Below are positions 9,205 to 18,565 of a stretch of DNA of 64,000 nucleotides, piece after piece. The stretch spans positions 1 through 64,000 of the forward strand of contig DNTB01000041.1 in assembly GCA_003499525.1 (NCBI GenBank), given 5' to 3'. Position 1 is the stretch's first letter. Each line of letters begins with the position of its first letter. Source of the stretch: Flavobacteriales bacterium. Lineage in GTDB: Bacteria; Bacteroidota; Bacteroidia; Flavobacteriales_G; Salibacteraceae. The notes under the pieces were generated by a model. That model did not search any database and had not been told where the DNA came from. It saw nothing but the letters and a program-made list of their open reading frames with translations. The position numbers were made by a program, and so were the translations under genes.

Positions 9205-10239
9205 CTAAAACCTCCATCTTCTAGCTACCTGATCATGAGTTCCTCCAAAGATTACATGCTTAATAGGATCTTTCTCCAGAAATGTATGAGGAAAGGTATA
9301 CGCCGTCTTTTTGAGGGCATTTAACTCATTCAGTTTGGATTTTGGCAATTCATATTTGATACAGTCCAAATTGTCCTTCAGCTGCGATTCCTTAGTAGCT
9401 CCAACTATGGGTATGACATTTTCGCCCTGTCCCCTGAGCCAATTCAGCGCTACTTGTGCGGGAGACATTCCCGTTTGCCGGGCAACACGCAACACCTTTT
9501 TTACTATTCTTTGATTTGCCTTGCTCAACTTCGGACTATCCTCTTTTACCCTTCCCGCGTCCTGGCCGCTATTCGGTAAATACTTGCCCGTCAGCACACC
9601 TGCACCAAGAGGAGACCACGGTAGCAGTGCCATTTCTTCAGATTTGGCCATCGGAACATGCTCATCTTCAATAGAGCGCTCAATCAAGCTGTATTCCAAT
9701 TGCAAGGCATTGAATCGCGTCCATCCTCTCAAATCTGCAATGGCATTTGCTTTGGCCACAATCCACGCAGGAGAGTCCGAAATTCCGGCATGAAGTATTT
9801 TTCCGGCTCGGGCTAAATCATCCAGTCCGCGCATTATTTCTTCAACCGGTGTGGTGGAATCCCAAATGTGCAGATATAATAGGTCAATATAATCAGTCTT
9901 CAACCTTTTAAGACTTTCCTCAACCGTGCGAATCATATTCTTCTTATGATTGCCACTATAGTTCGGGTCGCCTTCTTTTTCCCAAAGAGTATACTTCGTG
10001 GCAAGGACAAAATGATCACGATCAGCACCCATGAACTCACTCAACCACTTCTCACTGGTTCCGGCTGTATAGAAATTAGCAGTATCTAAAAAATTACCTC
10101 CTGCATTTGCATAGAGATCGAAAATCTTCTTGCTTTCTTTCTTTTCGGCGCCCCATCCCCATTCAGTTCCAAAAGACATCGTGCCAAGGCATAATTCAGA
10201 AACTCTAAGTCCCGTTCTTCCTAGTAATTTGTATTTCAT
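9205..10239 (-). CDS. aldo/keto reductase
   Basis: A 344-residue cytosolic NADPH-dependent oxidoreductase of the AKR superfamily ((beta/alpha)8 barrel), resembling the YajO/IolS branch: LGRTGLRVSELCLGTMSFG at the N-terminus. The catalytic tetrad is intact: D52 (FLDTANFY), Y57, K82 (ATKY), H124 (YLHIWD). The C-terminal VIPIVGATKESQL segment is the cofactor-phosphate region. Its start overlaps the stop of the FAD oxidoreductase gene in ATGA, so it is the third gene of an E1-oxidoreductase operon. The carbonyl substrate is unknown. Confidence 0.92.
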   Translation of the reverse strand: MKYKLLGRTGLRVSELCLGTMSFGTEWGWGAEKKESKKIFDLYANAGGNFLDTANFYTAGTSEKWLSEFMGADRDHFVLATKYTLWEKEGDPNYSGNHKKNMIRTVEESLKRLKTDYIDLLYLHIWDSTTPVEEIMRGLDDLARAGKILHAGISDSPAWIVAKANAIADLRGWTRFNALQLEYSLIERSIEDEHVPMAKSEEMALLPWSPLGAGVLTGKYLPNSGQDAGRVKEDSPKLSKANQRIVKKVLRVARQTGMSPAQVALNWLRGQGENVIPIVGATKESQLKDNLDCIKYELPKSKLNELNALKKTAYTFPHTFLEKDPIKHVIFGGTHDQVARRWRF

Positions 10240-11360
10240 GATTCTATTGAGTTTATTATTTCTTTCGATACGTGTTCACCGATGTGGCTTGCCAACGCCA
10301 TACCCATTCCTCCTAATCGAACAGCAAGATATACATCTGGTTCAGACCAATGAAGGATAGGGTACTTTTCTTGTCCAAATGCCATTATTCCTGACCACTT
10401 GATATCAATTTTATAGGCTACTCCCGGAATGATCCTTTTTTCGAGTATACCATGCAAGTATCGAATGATAGCTTGATTTTCTCCCTGTTTTAGTGTTTTC
10501 TCTGTTTCAAAGTCCTTGTTTCTCCCACCTCCTATTAAAACTCTGTTGCCTACATTTCTAAAGTAGACATAACCTCTGTCCGTATGAAAAGATCCTCTGA
10601 ACTTCAAATCGGAAATGGGATGTGTAATGAATACCTGCCCCCTGCCGGGTTGGATATCCATAGCGGGCTTCATCATCGACATAAAAGCATTATTTGCTAT
10701 GATGAGTTTTTTAGTTTTAAAAACAAGTGATTCATCCATTCCCAGGGTTTCTACGTTTACTACACCTCCAGTACTCTTCCACCCCACTACTTTACTACCT
10801 GTAAGTATTCGAATGCCTTGCATTTCGGCTTTTCTCCATAAAGAATCTATAGTTTTTCCAGTATCCAGTTGTGCCTCAAATGGAGTGAATATCATGCGAT
10901 CATATCCCTTGAATCCAAACCCATGAAGTTTATTTGAAGCATCCTGAAAGACAGGTTGGCCGAATACTGGCATGAGCCAATTATTAAGATCAGAAAGTTC
11001 GATTTTTAGCGAATCTTCGAGCAATTCATATCCGCCATATTGACTGATTCCCAGCTCTTTATTGGTTAATCTTTTACGCAAAAGTTGCAGTCCTGACCAT
11101 CGCATAGCTACTAGTTGAAGGGCCTTTTCTGCTCCCATGATTTCAATATCCTCTAAAAGCTCAGTTGGACTTCCGAAACATGCAAAACCTGCATTCCTTG
11201 TACTGGCTCCGCGTGCAAGAATGTCTTTCTCAAGAATCAGAACACTTAGGTTGCCACGTTTTTCTTTAATCGAAAGTGCAGTACTTAAGCCTGTTATTCC
11301 TCCGCCAACAATTATTACATCCGCAGATAAAAACGTCTCCCGCTCCCAGTAGCTGAGCAT
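10236..11360 (-). CDS. FAD-dependent oxidoreductase (DAO family)
   Basis: A 374-residue flavoprotein of the D-amino-acid oxidase/glycine oxidase type. N-terminal VIIVGGGITGLSTALS is the FAD dinucleotide fold. ILARGASTRNAGFACFG is the flavin-contact segment typical of the sarcosine/gamma-glutamylputrescine oxidase branch. IQPGRGQVFITHP and a C-terminal RLGGMGMALAS segment close the FAD fold. It should oxidise an amine or amino acid; the substrate cannot be read. One base separates it from the E1 gene and four bases overlap the aldo/keto reductase, so all three are made from one transcript. Confidence 0.87.
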   Translation of the reverse strand: MLSYWERETFLSADVIIVGGGITGLSTALSIKEKRGNLSVLILEKDILARGASTRNAGFACFGSPTELLEDIEIMGAEKALQLVAMRWSGLQLLRKRLTNKELGISQYGGYELLEDSLKIELSDLNNWLMPVFGQPVFQDASNKLHGFGFKGYDRMIFTPFEAQLDTGKTIDSLWRKAEMQGIRILTGSKVVGWKSTGGVVNVETLGMDESLVFKTKKLIIANNAFMSMMKPAMDIQPGRGQVFITHPISDLKFRGSFHTDRGYVYFRNVGNRVLIGGGRNKDFETEKTLKQGENQAIIRYLHGILEKRIIPGVAYKIDIKWSGIMAFGQEKYPILHWSEPDVYLAVRLGGMGMALASHIGEHVSKEIINSIES

Positions 11361-11361
11361 A

Positions 11362-13338
11362 CTAATAGTTAAGTAGCTGTTCCATTTTTTCTTTCATCCG
11401 ATTTACTGCAAGAAAGCCCTTCTCTAATTCCGCGGAAAATGGAACTGCAGTATCCAAACTTCCAAGTCTCATAATTGGAGCATCCAAAAACTCGAAGCAA
11501 TGCTCAGAAATTTGTGCGGAAATTTCACCTCCAAGGCCACCAAACAGCGTATCCTCATGAAGTATAAAAACTCTTCCTGTTTTCTGCACAGATTTAAATA
11601 CCGGTTTCAAGTCTAAAGGCTGCAGGGTTCTCAGGTCTATAATTTCGAGACTTTTTTCAGAATGTTCCTTTTGATAATCCAAAGCCCAGTGCACTCCCAT
11701 ACCATAGGTGACTACGGTAACATCGATTCCCTCAAGTACAACCTTAGATTCTCCAATAGGTAAAGTGTAATATCCATCCGGCACCTCTTCACGCAACGAT
11801 CGATAGAGTGCTTTGTGCTCAAAAAACATTACGGGATTTGGATCTTCAAAGGCTTGTAGCAGTAACCCTTTGGCATCAGTAGGAGTTGAGGGATAAACAA
11901 TCTTTAATCCGGGAATATGCGCAAACCATGCTTCATTTGATTGAGAGTGAAAAGGACCTGCCGCTACACCTGCACCCGTTGGCATTCGAATTACAGTATT
12001 TACATTTTGCCCCCACCTCCAATGGAGCTTAGCAATGTTGTTAGCGATTTGTGTCATTCCCTCACTGACGAAATCTGCAAATTGCATTTCGACCATCGAC
12101 CTCATTCCTCTTACTGACAGTCCGATGGTAGAACCCAAAATTGCTGATTCACACAACGGTGTATTTCTAATCCTGTGACCTCCATATTTGGCCTTCAAGC
12201 CATCGGTTGCTTTGAAAACGCCTCCATAAGCGGCAATATCCTGCCCCATAAAAACGAGATCTTTATGACGTTCCAATGCTATATCAAGCCCTTCATGGAT
12301 CGCATCTATGAGTCTTTTATTCGTAGTCTTCCCGTTAGGAAGGACCGTTTGCATGTCATAAGCGGCATATACATCGTTAAGTTCCTCGTCAGGTGAAAAC
12401 ACGATGTCCGGTTCATTCAAAGCTTTATTCCATTCCCCATCTATGTACCGCTTTATTGTTTCACGTTCTATCCGAACCTGATTTTCAGCTAGAACCTGTT
12501 TCTCGATCAAGAATTTTTCATAATTGTCAATGGGATCACTCTTTTTCCATAAGTCCTGAAGCCCCTCAGGATAGTATTTTGTTCCACTTGCCTCTTCATG
12601 ACCACGAATGCGGAACGTAATCATTTCGACTAAAATGGGTTTACCGGTGGCTCGCACTTTCGCCACAATTTCTTTCATTCCATGACAAACTTCTAAAACA
12701 TTATTCCCATCCATTTGGAACGCCTCAATGCCATACCCGACACCCTTATCGATGAAGTAATTACACCGAAACTGCTCTTCTGATGGTGTAGACAATCCCC
12801 ATTGATTGTTCTCTACAATAAAAATAACGGGCAAATCCCAGACTGCTGCTGTATTCAGTGCCTCATGAAAGTCTCCTTCACTTGCCCCACCATCACCAGT
12901 GAATACTACGGTGACATTTTCAGTTTTCTGCAGCTTCTCTGCAAGTGCAACTCCGTCAGCCACACCTAACTGCTGGCCAAGATGTGAAATCATTCCTACT
13001 ATTCTGTGGTCGACAATTCCAAAGTGGAATGAACGGTCACGACCCTTGGTAAATCCAGCGCGCTTTCCCTGAAACTGAGCAAATAGACGATACAACGATA
13101 CCCCTCGTGAAGTAAAAACTCCAAGATTTCTGTGCATGGGTAAAATGAAATCTTCTTCTTCTAAACTGAGAGCAACTCCTACAGGAATAGCCTCTTGTCC
13201 AAGCCCGGAAAACCATTTCGAGATTTTTCCTTGCCTTAGCAAAATCAACATTTTTTCTTCTACAAGTCTGGGCAACAGCAGCTTTCGGTAAATACGAATT
13301 AACTCACTGTCCGAGAGTAAACGGTCATCAAAATGCAT
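11362..13338 (-). CDS. 2-oxoacid dehydrogenase E1, alpha-beta fusion
   Basis: A 658-residue thiamine-diphosphate enzyme carrying E1 alpha (about residues 1-320) and E1 beta (about 335-658) in one chain, as in Bacteroidota branched-chain 2-oxoacid dehydrogenases. The alpha half has the ThDP motif FTGDGGASEGDFHEA closing with IVENNQWG. The beta half begins NKRLIDAIHEGLDIAL and contains the GPFHSQSNEAWF and NPVMFFEHKALYR blocks. It decarboxylates a 2-oxoacid and transfers the acyl group to E2-bound lipoate; E2 is not in the window, while an E3 (lpdA) lies 4 kb away. Best guess is 2-oxoisovalerate specificity. It is first in an operon with an FAD oxidoreductase and an aldo/keto reductase. Confidence 0.88.
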   Translation of the reverse strand: MHFDDRLLSDSELIRIYRKLLLPRLVEEKMLILLRQGKISKWFSGLGQEAIPVGVALSLEEEDFILPMHRNLGVFTSRGVSLYRLFAQFQGKRAGFTKGRDRSFHFGIVDHRIVGMISHLGQQLGVADGVALAEKLQKTENVTVVFTGDGGASEGDFHEALNTAAVWDLPVIFIVENNQWGLSTPSEEQFRCNYFIDKGVGYGIEAFQMDGNNVLEVCHGMKEIVAKVRATGKPILVEMITFRIRGHEEASGTKYYPEGLQDLWKKSDPIDNYEKFLIEKQVLAENQVRIERETIKRYIDGEWNKALNEPDIVFSPDEELNDVYAAYDMQTVLPNGKTTNKRLIDAIHEGLDIALERHKDLVFMGQDIAAYGGVFKATDGLKAKYGGHRIRNTPLCESAILGSTIGLSVRGMRSMVEMQFADFVSEGMTQIANNIAKLHWRWGQNVNTVIRMPTGAGVAAGPFHSQSNEAWFAHIPGLKIVYPSTPTDAKGLLLQAFEDPNPVMFFEHKALYRSLREEVPDGYYTLPIGESKVVLEGIDVTVVTYGMGVHWALDYQKEHSEKSLEIIDLRTLQPLDLKPVFKSVQKTGRVFILHEDTLFGGLGGEISAQISEHCFEFLDAPIMRLGSLDTAVPFSAELEKGFLAVNRMKEKMEQLLNY

Positions 13339-13452
13339 TGGGGCAAATTAATTTGAAAAATTCATGACCCCACCAATAGTATGGTGCGAAAGTTTTCCAT
13401 CTTTTTTTTGCTTCTCTCCCCAACCTCCCTTTTTATCCTGGCGTAAACATAA

Positions 13453-14103
13453 ATGACGATCATAATCAAAAAGGAAGTGAAAAAGAATGAAATGAGAAAT
13501 ATCGGAACAAAGTCCATCGGATTGTTTCCATTAAATCTTGTTGTACTTCCCGGTGAAGTTCTGCGGTTGCACATTTTCGAACGGAAGTATAAAAAACTCA
13601 TCAATGAGTGTTTTGCAAATAATTCAGACTTTGTAATACCATTCATGCAATCCAATCAGATCATGGCTTTCGGAACGCGAGTCAAGCTCATAGATATTGA
13701 GAGGTTTTACGCCGATGGGAAAATGGACATTAAAGTAGAAGGAGTTAGCATCGTACGCCTGGATGAGTTTATCGAAGGGGTGAATGAAAGTGATTATGCT
13801 CTTGGTTCTGTTCGGGAAATCCATCCTCAGCTTACACGAAAACAAACGAAATATTTAACCAATCTCTTCAATAAGTTCTCTCCTGTCGATCAGGTGAGGA
13901 ATAACCGTCATGAGTATATTATCGAAACTGGCCCCTACTCCATTGCCTCTGCGCTCCCTTTAAACCTTAATGAACGCATAGCGCTCATCCAGGCTATTGA
14001 AGATCGAAATAAGTTTTTTTCGATTCTGAAAGACGCGCTAAAGCTTCAGATTCTTGTGGATCGACAAGCTGATTCACTCGAGTACAAGTTTTATCTAAAC
14101 TGA
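13453..14103 (+). CDS. LON substrate-binding domain protein
   Basis: A 216-residue protein made essentially of the N-terminal LON substrate-binding domain (PF02190): IGLFPLNLVVLPGEVLRLHIFERKY, then GTRVKLIDIERFYADGKMDIKVEG, as in the family. It has no AAA+ module or protease Ser-Lys dyad, so it is not a Lon protease; stand-alone LON-domain proteins are common and poorly characterised. The true start may be the ATG at 13492 (MRNIGTKS), since the first 13 residues are not part of the domain. It is convergent with the MscS gene, with five bases between the stops. Confidence 0.85.
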   Translation: MTIIIKKEVKKNEMRNIGTKSIGLFPLNLVVLPGEVLRLHIFERKYKKLINECFANNSDFVIPFMQSNQIMAFGTRVKLIDIERFYADGKMDIKVEGVSIVRLDEFIEGVNESDYALGSVREIHPQLTRKQTKYLTNLFNKFSPVDQVRNNRHEYIIETGPYSIASALPLNLNERIALIQAIEDRNKFFSILKDALKLQILVDRQADSLEYKFYLN

Positions 14104-14108
14104 TTTTA

Positions 14109-15173
14109 TTACCCCTTGAAAGACGCCATTTCGGTGTGAATAGTCTGGGTTGGAAATGCAAATTCCAACCCTTTTTTATTGAATTCTTTTAGGATGCCCA
14201 GGTTTATTTCCGATTGAGTATTAAAATAATCTCCTTCAGGAGTGATATAGTAAATAAAGTGAATACCCAAGGCAAAATCGCCAAAATCTGTGAAAGAAGT
14301 CACACAATTCTTATCGGTTCCCTGAACCCGATCATTGATTTCATGAAGAGCATTCATAGCCTCCTCTATCTGTTCAGGAGTGGTGTTATATACCAATCCA
14401 ATTTTGAGTGTCATTTTTTGCGATGGTTGAGAAGATACATTCTCAACTATTCCATCTATGAACTTCAGGTTTGGGATGGTTACCATTCTATTCTCAAGAG
14501 TTCTCAGGCGGGTACTCCTTAAACCAATGCTTACCACATTTCCATCATAACCCGCAACTTTGATTCGATCCCCTATGTTGAAAGGCTTATCAATTAGAAT
14601 AATGATCCCACCAAAAAAATTGGAAATAGTATCTTTTGCTGCCAGTGCAAAAGCAACACCACCTATACCAAGTCCTGCGAGCAAAGCACCAACATTGTAT
14701 CCCGCATTATTAAGAGCTATCAATACACCAACTGCCCAGATAATGATCACAATCATTTTCTGAATTATGGGTAGTCTCTGGTCCTGAACAGAGCTATCCT
14801 CCTGGTTAAAATAAGGAGTTAAAAACTCTGTCATTAGTGCATTACTCAGCCGTACAAGAAGCCAGGTTATACCGATATTTACACCAAACCAGATTCCATC
14901 TCCAATGAATTGATCCACGACCTGGCCGAATGACAACCGCTCCAAGACAATGTAAATAGCTGCCACCGAAACAATAAAAACAATGGGTTCCTCAACCTTA
15001 TCCACAATGATGTCATCAAGTTGAGTGGCCGTTCTATTTGTTACTCTTCTTGAAACTCTTTTAAATACTCCATAGACAATTCGTATGAGGATTACCAATC
15101 CCACTAATAGAGCAAGGCTAATCAACCACTCAGAGAGCTCGTTTCCCAAAAATCTTTGATCCAATAATTCCAC
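14109..15173 (-). CDS. mechanosensitive ion channel, MscS family
   Basis: A 354-residue small-conductance mechanosensitive channel that relieves turgor on osmotic downshift. There are four hydrophobic segments; the last (LLAGLGIGGVAFALAAKD, about residues 165-185) is the pore-lining TM3 with its Gly/Ala pattern. It is followed by the beta domain (PFNIGDRIKVAGYDGNVVSIGLRSTR) and the mixed alpha/beta C-terminal vestibule. It starts with GTG, directly after the TAG of the upstream pabA/trpG gene with no spacer, so translation is probably coupled although the functions are unrelated. Confidence 0.92.
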   Translation of the reverse strand: MELLDQRFLGNELSEWLISLALLVGLVILIRIVYGVFKRVSRRVTNRTATQLDDIIVDKVEEPIVFIVSVAAIYIVLERLSFGQVVDQFIGDGIWFGVNIGITWLLVRLSNALMTEFLTPYFNQEDSSVQDQRLPIIQKMIVIIIWAVGVLIALNNAGYNVGALLAGLGIGGVAFALAAKDTISNFFGGIIILIDKPFNIGDRIKVAGYDGNVVSIGLRSTRLRTLENRMVTIPNLKFIDGIVENVSSQPSQKMTLKIGLVYNTTPEQIEEAMNALHEINDRVQGTDKNCVTSFTDFGDFALGIHFIYYITPEGDYFNTQSEINLGILKEFNKKGLEFAFPTQTIHTEMASFKG

Positions 15174-15740
15174 CTACTTGTGCTTATAATTTAACCAATT
15201 CATTATCAATTCTTTACCATTCGGCGTCATCACCGATTCAGGATGAAATTGAACGCCAAAAATATTGAGCTCCCGATGAATAGCCGCCATTACAAGATTT
15301 CCAGAGGTCGCTAAAACATCCAGATACGTACCCACCTCACTTGCTCTTACAGCCCAGGAATGATAGAGTCCAACTTCCATGGGGCGGTTAATACCAGAAA
15401 ACAAATCATGTTGAACAATATCAATTTTTTCTGCAGTCCCATGTTTAACAACACCTAAATTATGCAGTTTTCCTCCAAAGCGTTCCACTATAGCCTGGAA
15501 TCCTAAACAGATTCCCATTATAGGAATTTTATCTGCATATTTTTCCAAAACTTCCCTCATTATCCCAGCTTCACCAGGAAGTCCGGGCCCGGGAGAAAAA
15601 ATGATTCGATCAAACTCTGAAACTTGATCAACCAGAATTTCATCATTTCTGTGCACTCTCAGATCAAGTGGCATTGATGAAAGAATATGGGCGATATTGA
15701 AAGTGAACGAATCGTAGTTATCGAGCAACAGTACTTTCAC
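15174..15740 (-). CDS. pabA: anthranilate/aminodeoxychorismate synthase component II
   Basis: A 188-residue class I glutamine amidotransferase that supplies ammonia from glutamine to the chorismate-converting subunit. The catalytic triad is complete: C78 (GICLGFQA), H166 and E168 (QFHPESV). LLLDNYDSFTFN at the N-terminus and IIFSPGPGLP are the family signature. No component I (trpE/pabB) or other trp genes are adjacent, so a folate (PabA) role or shared PabA/TrpG use is likelier than a dedicated tryptophan role. The next gene, MscS, begins immediately after its stop. Confidence 0.88.
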   Translation of the reverse strand: MKVLLLDNYDSFTFNIAHILSSMPLDLRVHRNDEILVDQVSEFDRIIFSPGPGLPGEAGIMREVLEKYADKIPIMGICLGFQAIVERFGGKLHNLGVVKHGTAEKIDIVQHDLFSGINRPMEVGLYHSWAVRASEVGTYLDVLATSGNLVMAAIHRELNIFGVQFHPESVMTPNGKELIMNWLNYKHK

Positions 15741-15939
15741 AGGGATAATTCTTGAACAAAAAGAAAAAAAATATGCGTCAATGCAACATTGAACATATTA
15801 ATCCGGTCATTAATATTGAAAAGAACAGAAAGTCAAATCGTTTGGTCTAATGTTAAAGAATACGAAAATGGAAATCAACAATAGGTGTAATTCTACCTTT
15901 ATTCTACTCAAGCTTCAGACCAACAAGAATATTTCAGCT

Positions 15940-16290
15940 ATGAAAAGCTTTATACTCGGATTGATCATTTTACTTCCTCTGCTCTCCTTAGCGAATCCAC
16001 TAGACATAAAAAATACTCCCTATTACATCTGCCATTTTGATACCCAAATCACAGAAGAAATCATCCTTGAACTCGAAGTTCATGGTTTTGAGGTAATGAA
16101 GCGTGACCATGCAGACCATATAGTCTATGTGAAGTCAAGTCGACAATCAAATTTTTCGGACAACCTCCAGGAGAATATGAATCGTCTTGTACATGTTGAT
16201 GAACAAGGAGATCAACACATTCTGCTGGAAGAACACCCCAACTCCTCAACTCCGCAGTATCTGAAAGTGTTCTTCAATTTCATTCCCTAA
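15940..16290 (+). CDS. small secreted protein of unknown function
   Basis: A 116-residue protein starting at ATG 15940; the frame is open further upstream, but only this start gives a good signal peptide (KSFILGLIILLPLLSLANP). The mature part has a DTQITEEIILELEVHGFEVM segment followed by about 70 polar residues, with one Cys and no motif I recognise. It is 62 bases upstream of the Hpt gene, in the same direction. I do not recognise the family. Confidence 0.6.
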   Translation: MKSFILGLIILLPLLSLANPLDIKNTPYYICHFDTQITEEIILELEVHGFEVMKRDHADHIVYVKSSRQSNFSDNLQENMNRLVHVDEQGDQHILLEEHPNSSTPQYLKVFFNFIP

Positions 16291-16326
16291 TTGCACTCTT
16301 AAACTTCAGGTCCACCACACTTTGAT

Positions 16327-16334
16327 TATTTTCG
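16327..16334 (+). promoter_or_regulatory. putative -7 element TATTTTCG
   Basis: A one-mismatch TAnnTTTG element 17 bases before the ATG of the Hpt gene. It could drive hpt, ridA and downstream genes. Confidence 0.3.
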
Positions 16335-16351
16335 TTCATCAATGAAACAAC

Positions 16352-16702
16352 ATGGACGATAATCTTTATGATTTAAACATACTTTCAGAACTTGTAATGG
16401 GTGATGAAGGCTTCATGAAAGAACTCATCAATACCTTTATAGACACTGCTCCACAAGATGTGGCAAGCATAGAAAAGGCTGTACATGATGAAAGCTTTGA
16501 AGACGTAAGGAAGATCACACATAAGCTAAAATCATCTGTAAGAACCCTGGGAATGCATGCTCTGGAACCTGTCGTACTAAGCCTTGAAAAAATGGGAAAG
16601 GAACAAGAAGATTTCAATGCAATAAGAGAGAAGTTTCGTGAGTTTCAAATTCTGCTTGAGCGCACCATTGAACAATTAAAACAAGAGGATATTCTGAGAT
16701 AG
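16352..16702 (+). CDS. histidine phosphotransfer (Hpt) protein
   Basis: A 116-residue single-domain Hpt protein, a four-helix-bundle relay between a hybrid kinase receiver and a response regulator. The phospho-accepting histidine is H57 in ITHKLKSSVRTLG, with the conserved Lys (+2) and Ser (+4). No partner kinase is adjacent; the nearest two-component genes are over 40 kb away. The next gene, ridA, begins at the base after its stop codon. Confidence 0.88.
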   Translation: MDDNLYDLNILSELVMGDEGFMKELINTFIDTAPQDVASIEKAVHDESFEDVRKITHKLKSSVRTLGMHALEPVVLSLEKMGKEQEDFNAIREKFREFQILLERTIEQLKQEDILR

Positions 16703-17080
16703 ATGAAAGAAATCATATACTCCAAAGAAGCACCAGAACCCTTAGGGCCTTACAGTCAGGCAGTAGTATTGGGGGATCTTATTTACCTCAGTGGACAGGT
16801 CGGTATTGATCCTGCATCGGGAGAATTGGTCAAAGGAGGAGTTAAGGCACAAACACATCAGGTAATGCACAACATTGCCGCTGTGCTTAAAGCTGCAAAT
16901 ACCAACTTTTCTAATGTGATAAAGACCACAATTTTTTTGACATCAATGGCTGATCTCAATGCGGTAAACGAAATATACGGAGGCTTTTTTGAAGAGAATC
17001 CGCCTGCTCGTGAAACAGTTGCCGTCAGCGAATTACCAGCAGGTGCACATGTAGAAATCTCGATGATTTGCTCTCTCTGA
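16703..17080 (+). CDS. ridA: RidA family reactive intermediate deaminase
   Basis: A 125-residue RidA/YjgF protein that hydrolyses reactive enamine/imine intermediates released by PLP enzymes. Conserved blocks GPYSQAVVLGDLIYLSGQ, the catalytic arginine in PPARETVAV and the C-terminal GAHVEISMI are all present, and the length is exactly that of the family. It begins immediately after the hpt stop codon, with no spacer. Confidence 0.93.
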   Translation: MKEIIYSKEAPEPLGPYSQAVVLGDLIYLSGQVGIDPASGELVKGGVKAQTHQVMHNIAAVLKAANTNFSNVIKTTIFLTSMADLNAVNEIYGGFFEENPPARETVAVSELPAGAHVEISMICSL

Positions 17081-17142
17081 TTGCACATCGCCGGGATTTG
17101 GAATTCAGGGTTGCATTCCAACCATCTTTGGACTCGATAGTT

Positions 17143-17150
17143 TAATTTCG
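17143..17150 (+). promoter_or_regulatory. putative -7 element upstream of lpdA
   Basis: TAATTTCG, 23 bases before the lpdA ATG; a one-mismatch version of TAnnTTTG. Confidence 0.35.
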
Positions 17151-17173
17151 CACACAATTATTTTAAGACATTT

Positions 17174-18559
17174 ATGAATTACGACATAGTAGTACTCGGC
17201 AGCGGACCCGGAGGTTATGTAGCTGCAATCAGGGCTTCACAATTAGGACTAAAAGCCGCTATCATTGAAAAAGAAAGTCTTGGTGGGATCTGCCTCAATT
17301 GGGGATGTATACCGACAAAAGCTCTGCTTAAATCAGCTAGCGTATATAATGATATGAAACATGCAGATGAATATGGTCTGCTCTCCAAGGACTTTAGCTT
17401 TGATTTCGGAAAAGTAGTTAGCCGAAGCCGCTCTGTTGCGGACGGAATGAGTAACGGGGTACAGTTCCTCATGAAAAAGAACAAAATCGATGTCTATGAA
17501 GGTTTTGGAAAACTCATTAGCAGTACCAAAATTGAAGTAAAGAACGACAAAGAAACCAAGACTTTAGAGGGTAAATTCATCATAATTGCTACTGGTGCAA
17601 GGGCACGAGAACTACCTAACCTGCCTCTTGATGGAGAAAAAATCATTGAATACCGAAAGGCCATGACCCTGGATAAGCTCCCGGAGGAAATGGTAGTGGT
17701 AGGATCAGGCGCTATTGGATGTGAGTTTTCTTATTTCTACCAGTCCATGGGAACAAAGGTTACGCTTGTGGAATACCTTCCTAATATTCTTCCTGTAGAA
17801 GATGAAGAAGTCTCCAAACAATTAGCTCGGTCATTTAAGAAATCAAAGATGACGGTTATGACCAATTCTTCGGTTGAAAGTGTAGACACCTCCGGTAAAA
17901 AATGTAAGGTTACCATCAAAACCAAAAAAGGAGAAGAAGTTGTTGAAGCTGATGTTGTTTTGTCTGCAGTAGGAATTGTAGCGAATATAGAAGGAATTGG
18001 GCTGGAAGAAGTTGGAGTTGCTACAGACAGCGGAAAAATCATCGTTGATGATTTTGGACAAACGAATATTCCTAATATCTACGCTATTGGCGATGTAGTA
18101 GCCGGACCAGCCCTGGCGCACGTGGCTTCTCATGAAGGGATAGTAGCAGTTGAGAAAATGGCAGGAAAAAGCCCTGAACCTAATGATAAGTCAAACATAC
18201 CTTCCTGTACCTATACCGTTCCTGAAGTAGCGTCAGTTGGAATGACAGAAAAGGCTGCTAAAGAAGCAGGCCATGAAATTAAGGTAGGTAAATTTCCGTT
18301 CTCAGCTTCCGGTAAAGCGAGCGCGGCCAATCACAAAGAAGGGTTCGTTAAACTGATTTTCGATGCTAAATACGGTGAGTTGTTAGGAGGTCATTTGATA
18401 GGATATAACGTTACTGAAATGATTGCTGACTTAGTATCAATAAGAAAGCTTGAAACTACAGGAGAAGAGATCATAAAAACCATTCATCCGCATCCTACCA
18501 TGTCTGAGGCAATTATGGAAGCAGCGGCCGAAGCTTACGATGAGTGTATACATTTATAA
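17174..18559 (+). CDS. lpdA: dihydrolipoyl dehydrogenase (E3)
   Basis: A 461-residue flavoprotein disulfide reductase that reoxidises dihydrolipoamide of 2-oxoacid dehydrogenase complexes and the glycine cleavage system. FAD motif GSGPGGYVAAIRA; redox disulfide C40-L-N-W-G-C45; NAD motif VVVGSGAIGCEF; IYAIGDVV for flavin; and the C-terminal HPHPTMSEAIMEAA with the active-site His/Glu pair that acts across the dimer. Length and motif order are standard. It could serve the fused E1 encoded at 11.4-13.3 kb. rfbC follows after a six-base gap. Confidence 0.95.
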   Translation: MNYDIVVLGSGPGGYVAAIRASQLGLKAAIIEKESLGGICLNWGCIPTKALLKSASVYNDMKHADEYGLLSKDFSFDFGKVVSRSRSVADGMSNGVQFLMKKNKIDVYEGFGKLISSTKIEVKNDKETKTLEGKFIIIATGARARELPNLPLDGEKIIEYRKAMTLDKLPEEMVVVGSGAIGCEFSYFYQSMGTKVTLVEYLPNILPVEDEEVSKQLARSFKKSKMTVMTNSSVESVDTSGKKCKVTIKTKKGEEVVEADVVLSAVGIVANIEGIGLEEVGVATDSGKIIVDDFGQTNIPNIYAIGDVVAGPALAHVASHEGIVAVEKMAGKSPEPNDKSNIPSCTYTVPEVASVGMTEKAAKEAGHEIKVGKFPFSASGKASAANHKEGFVKLIFDAKYGELLGGHLIGYNVTEMIADLVSIRKLETTGEEIIKTIHPHPTMSEAIMEAAAEAYDECIHL

Positions 18560-18565
18560 GTTTCT

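Noticed and set aside
9079..9324. 81-codon frame starting in the tRNA
   Set aside because: It begins inside tRNA-Ser and runs through the terminator.
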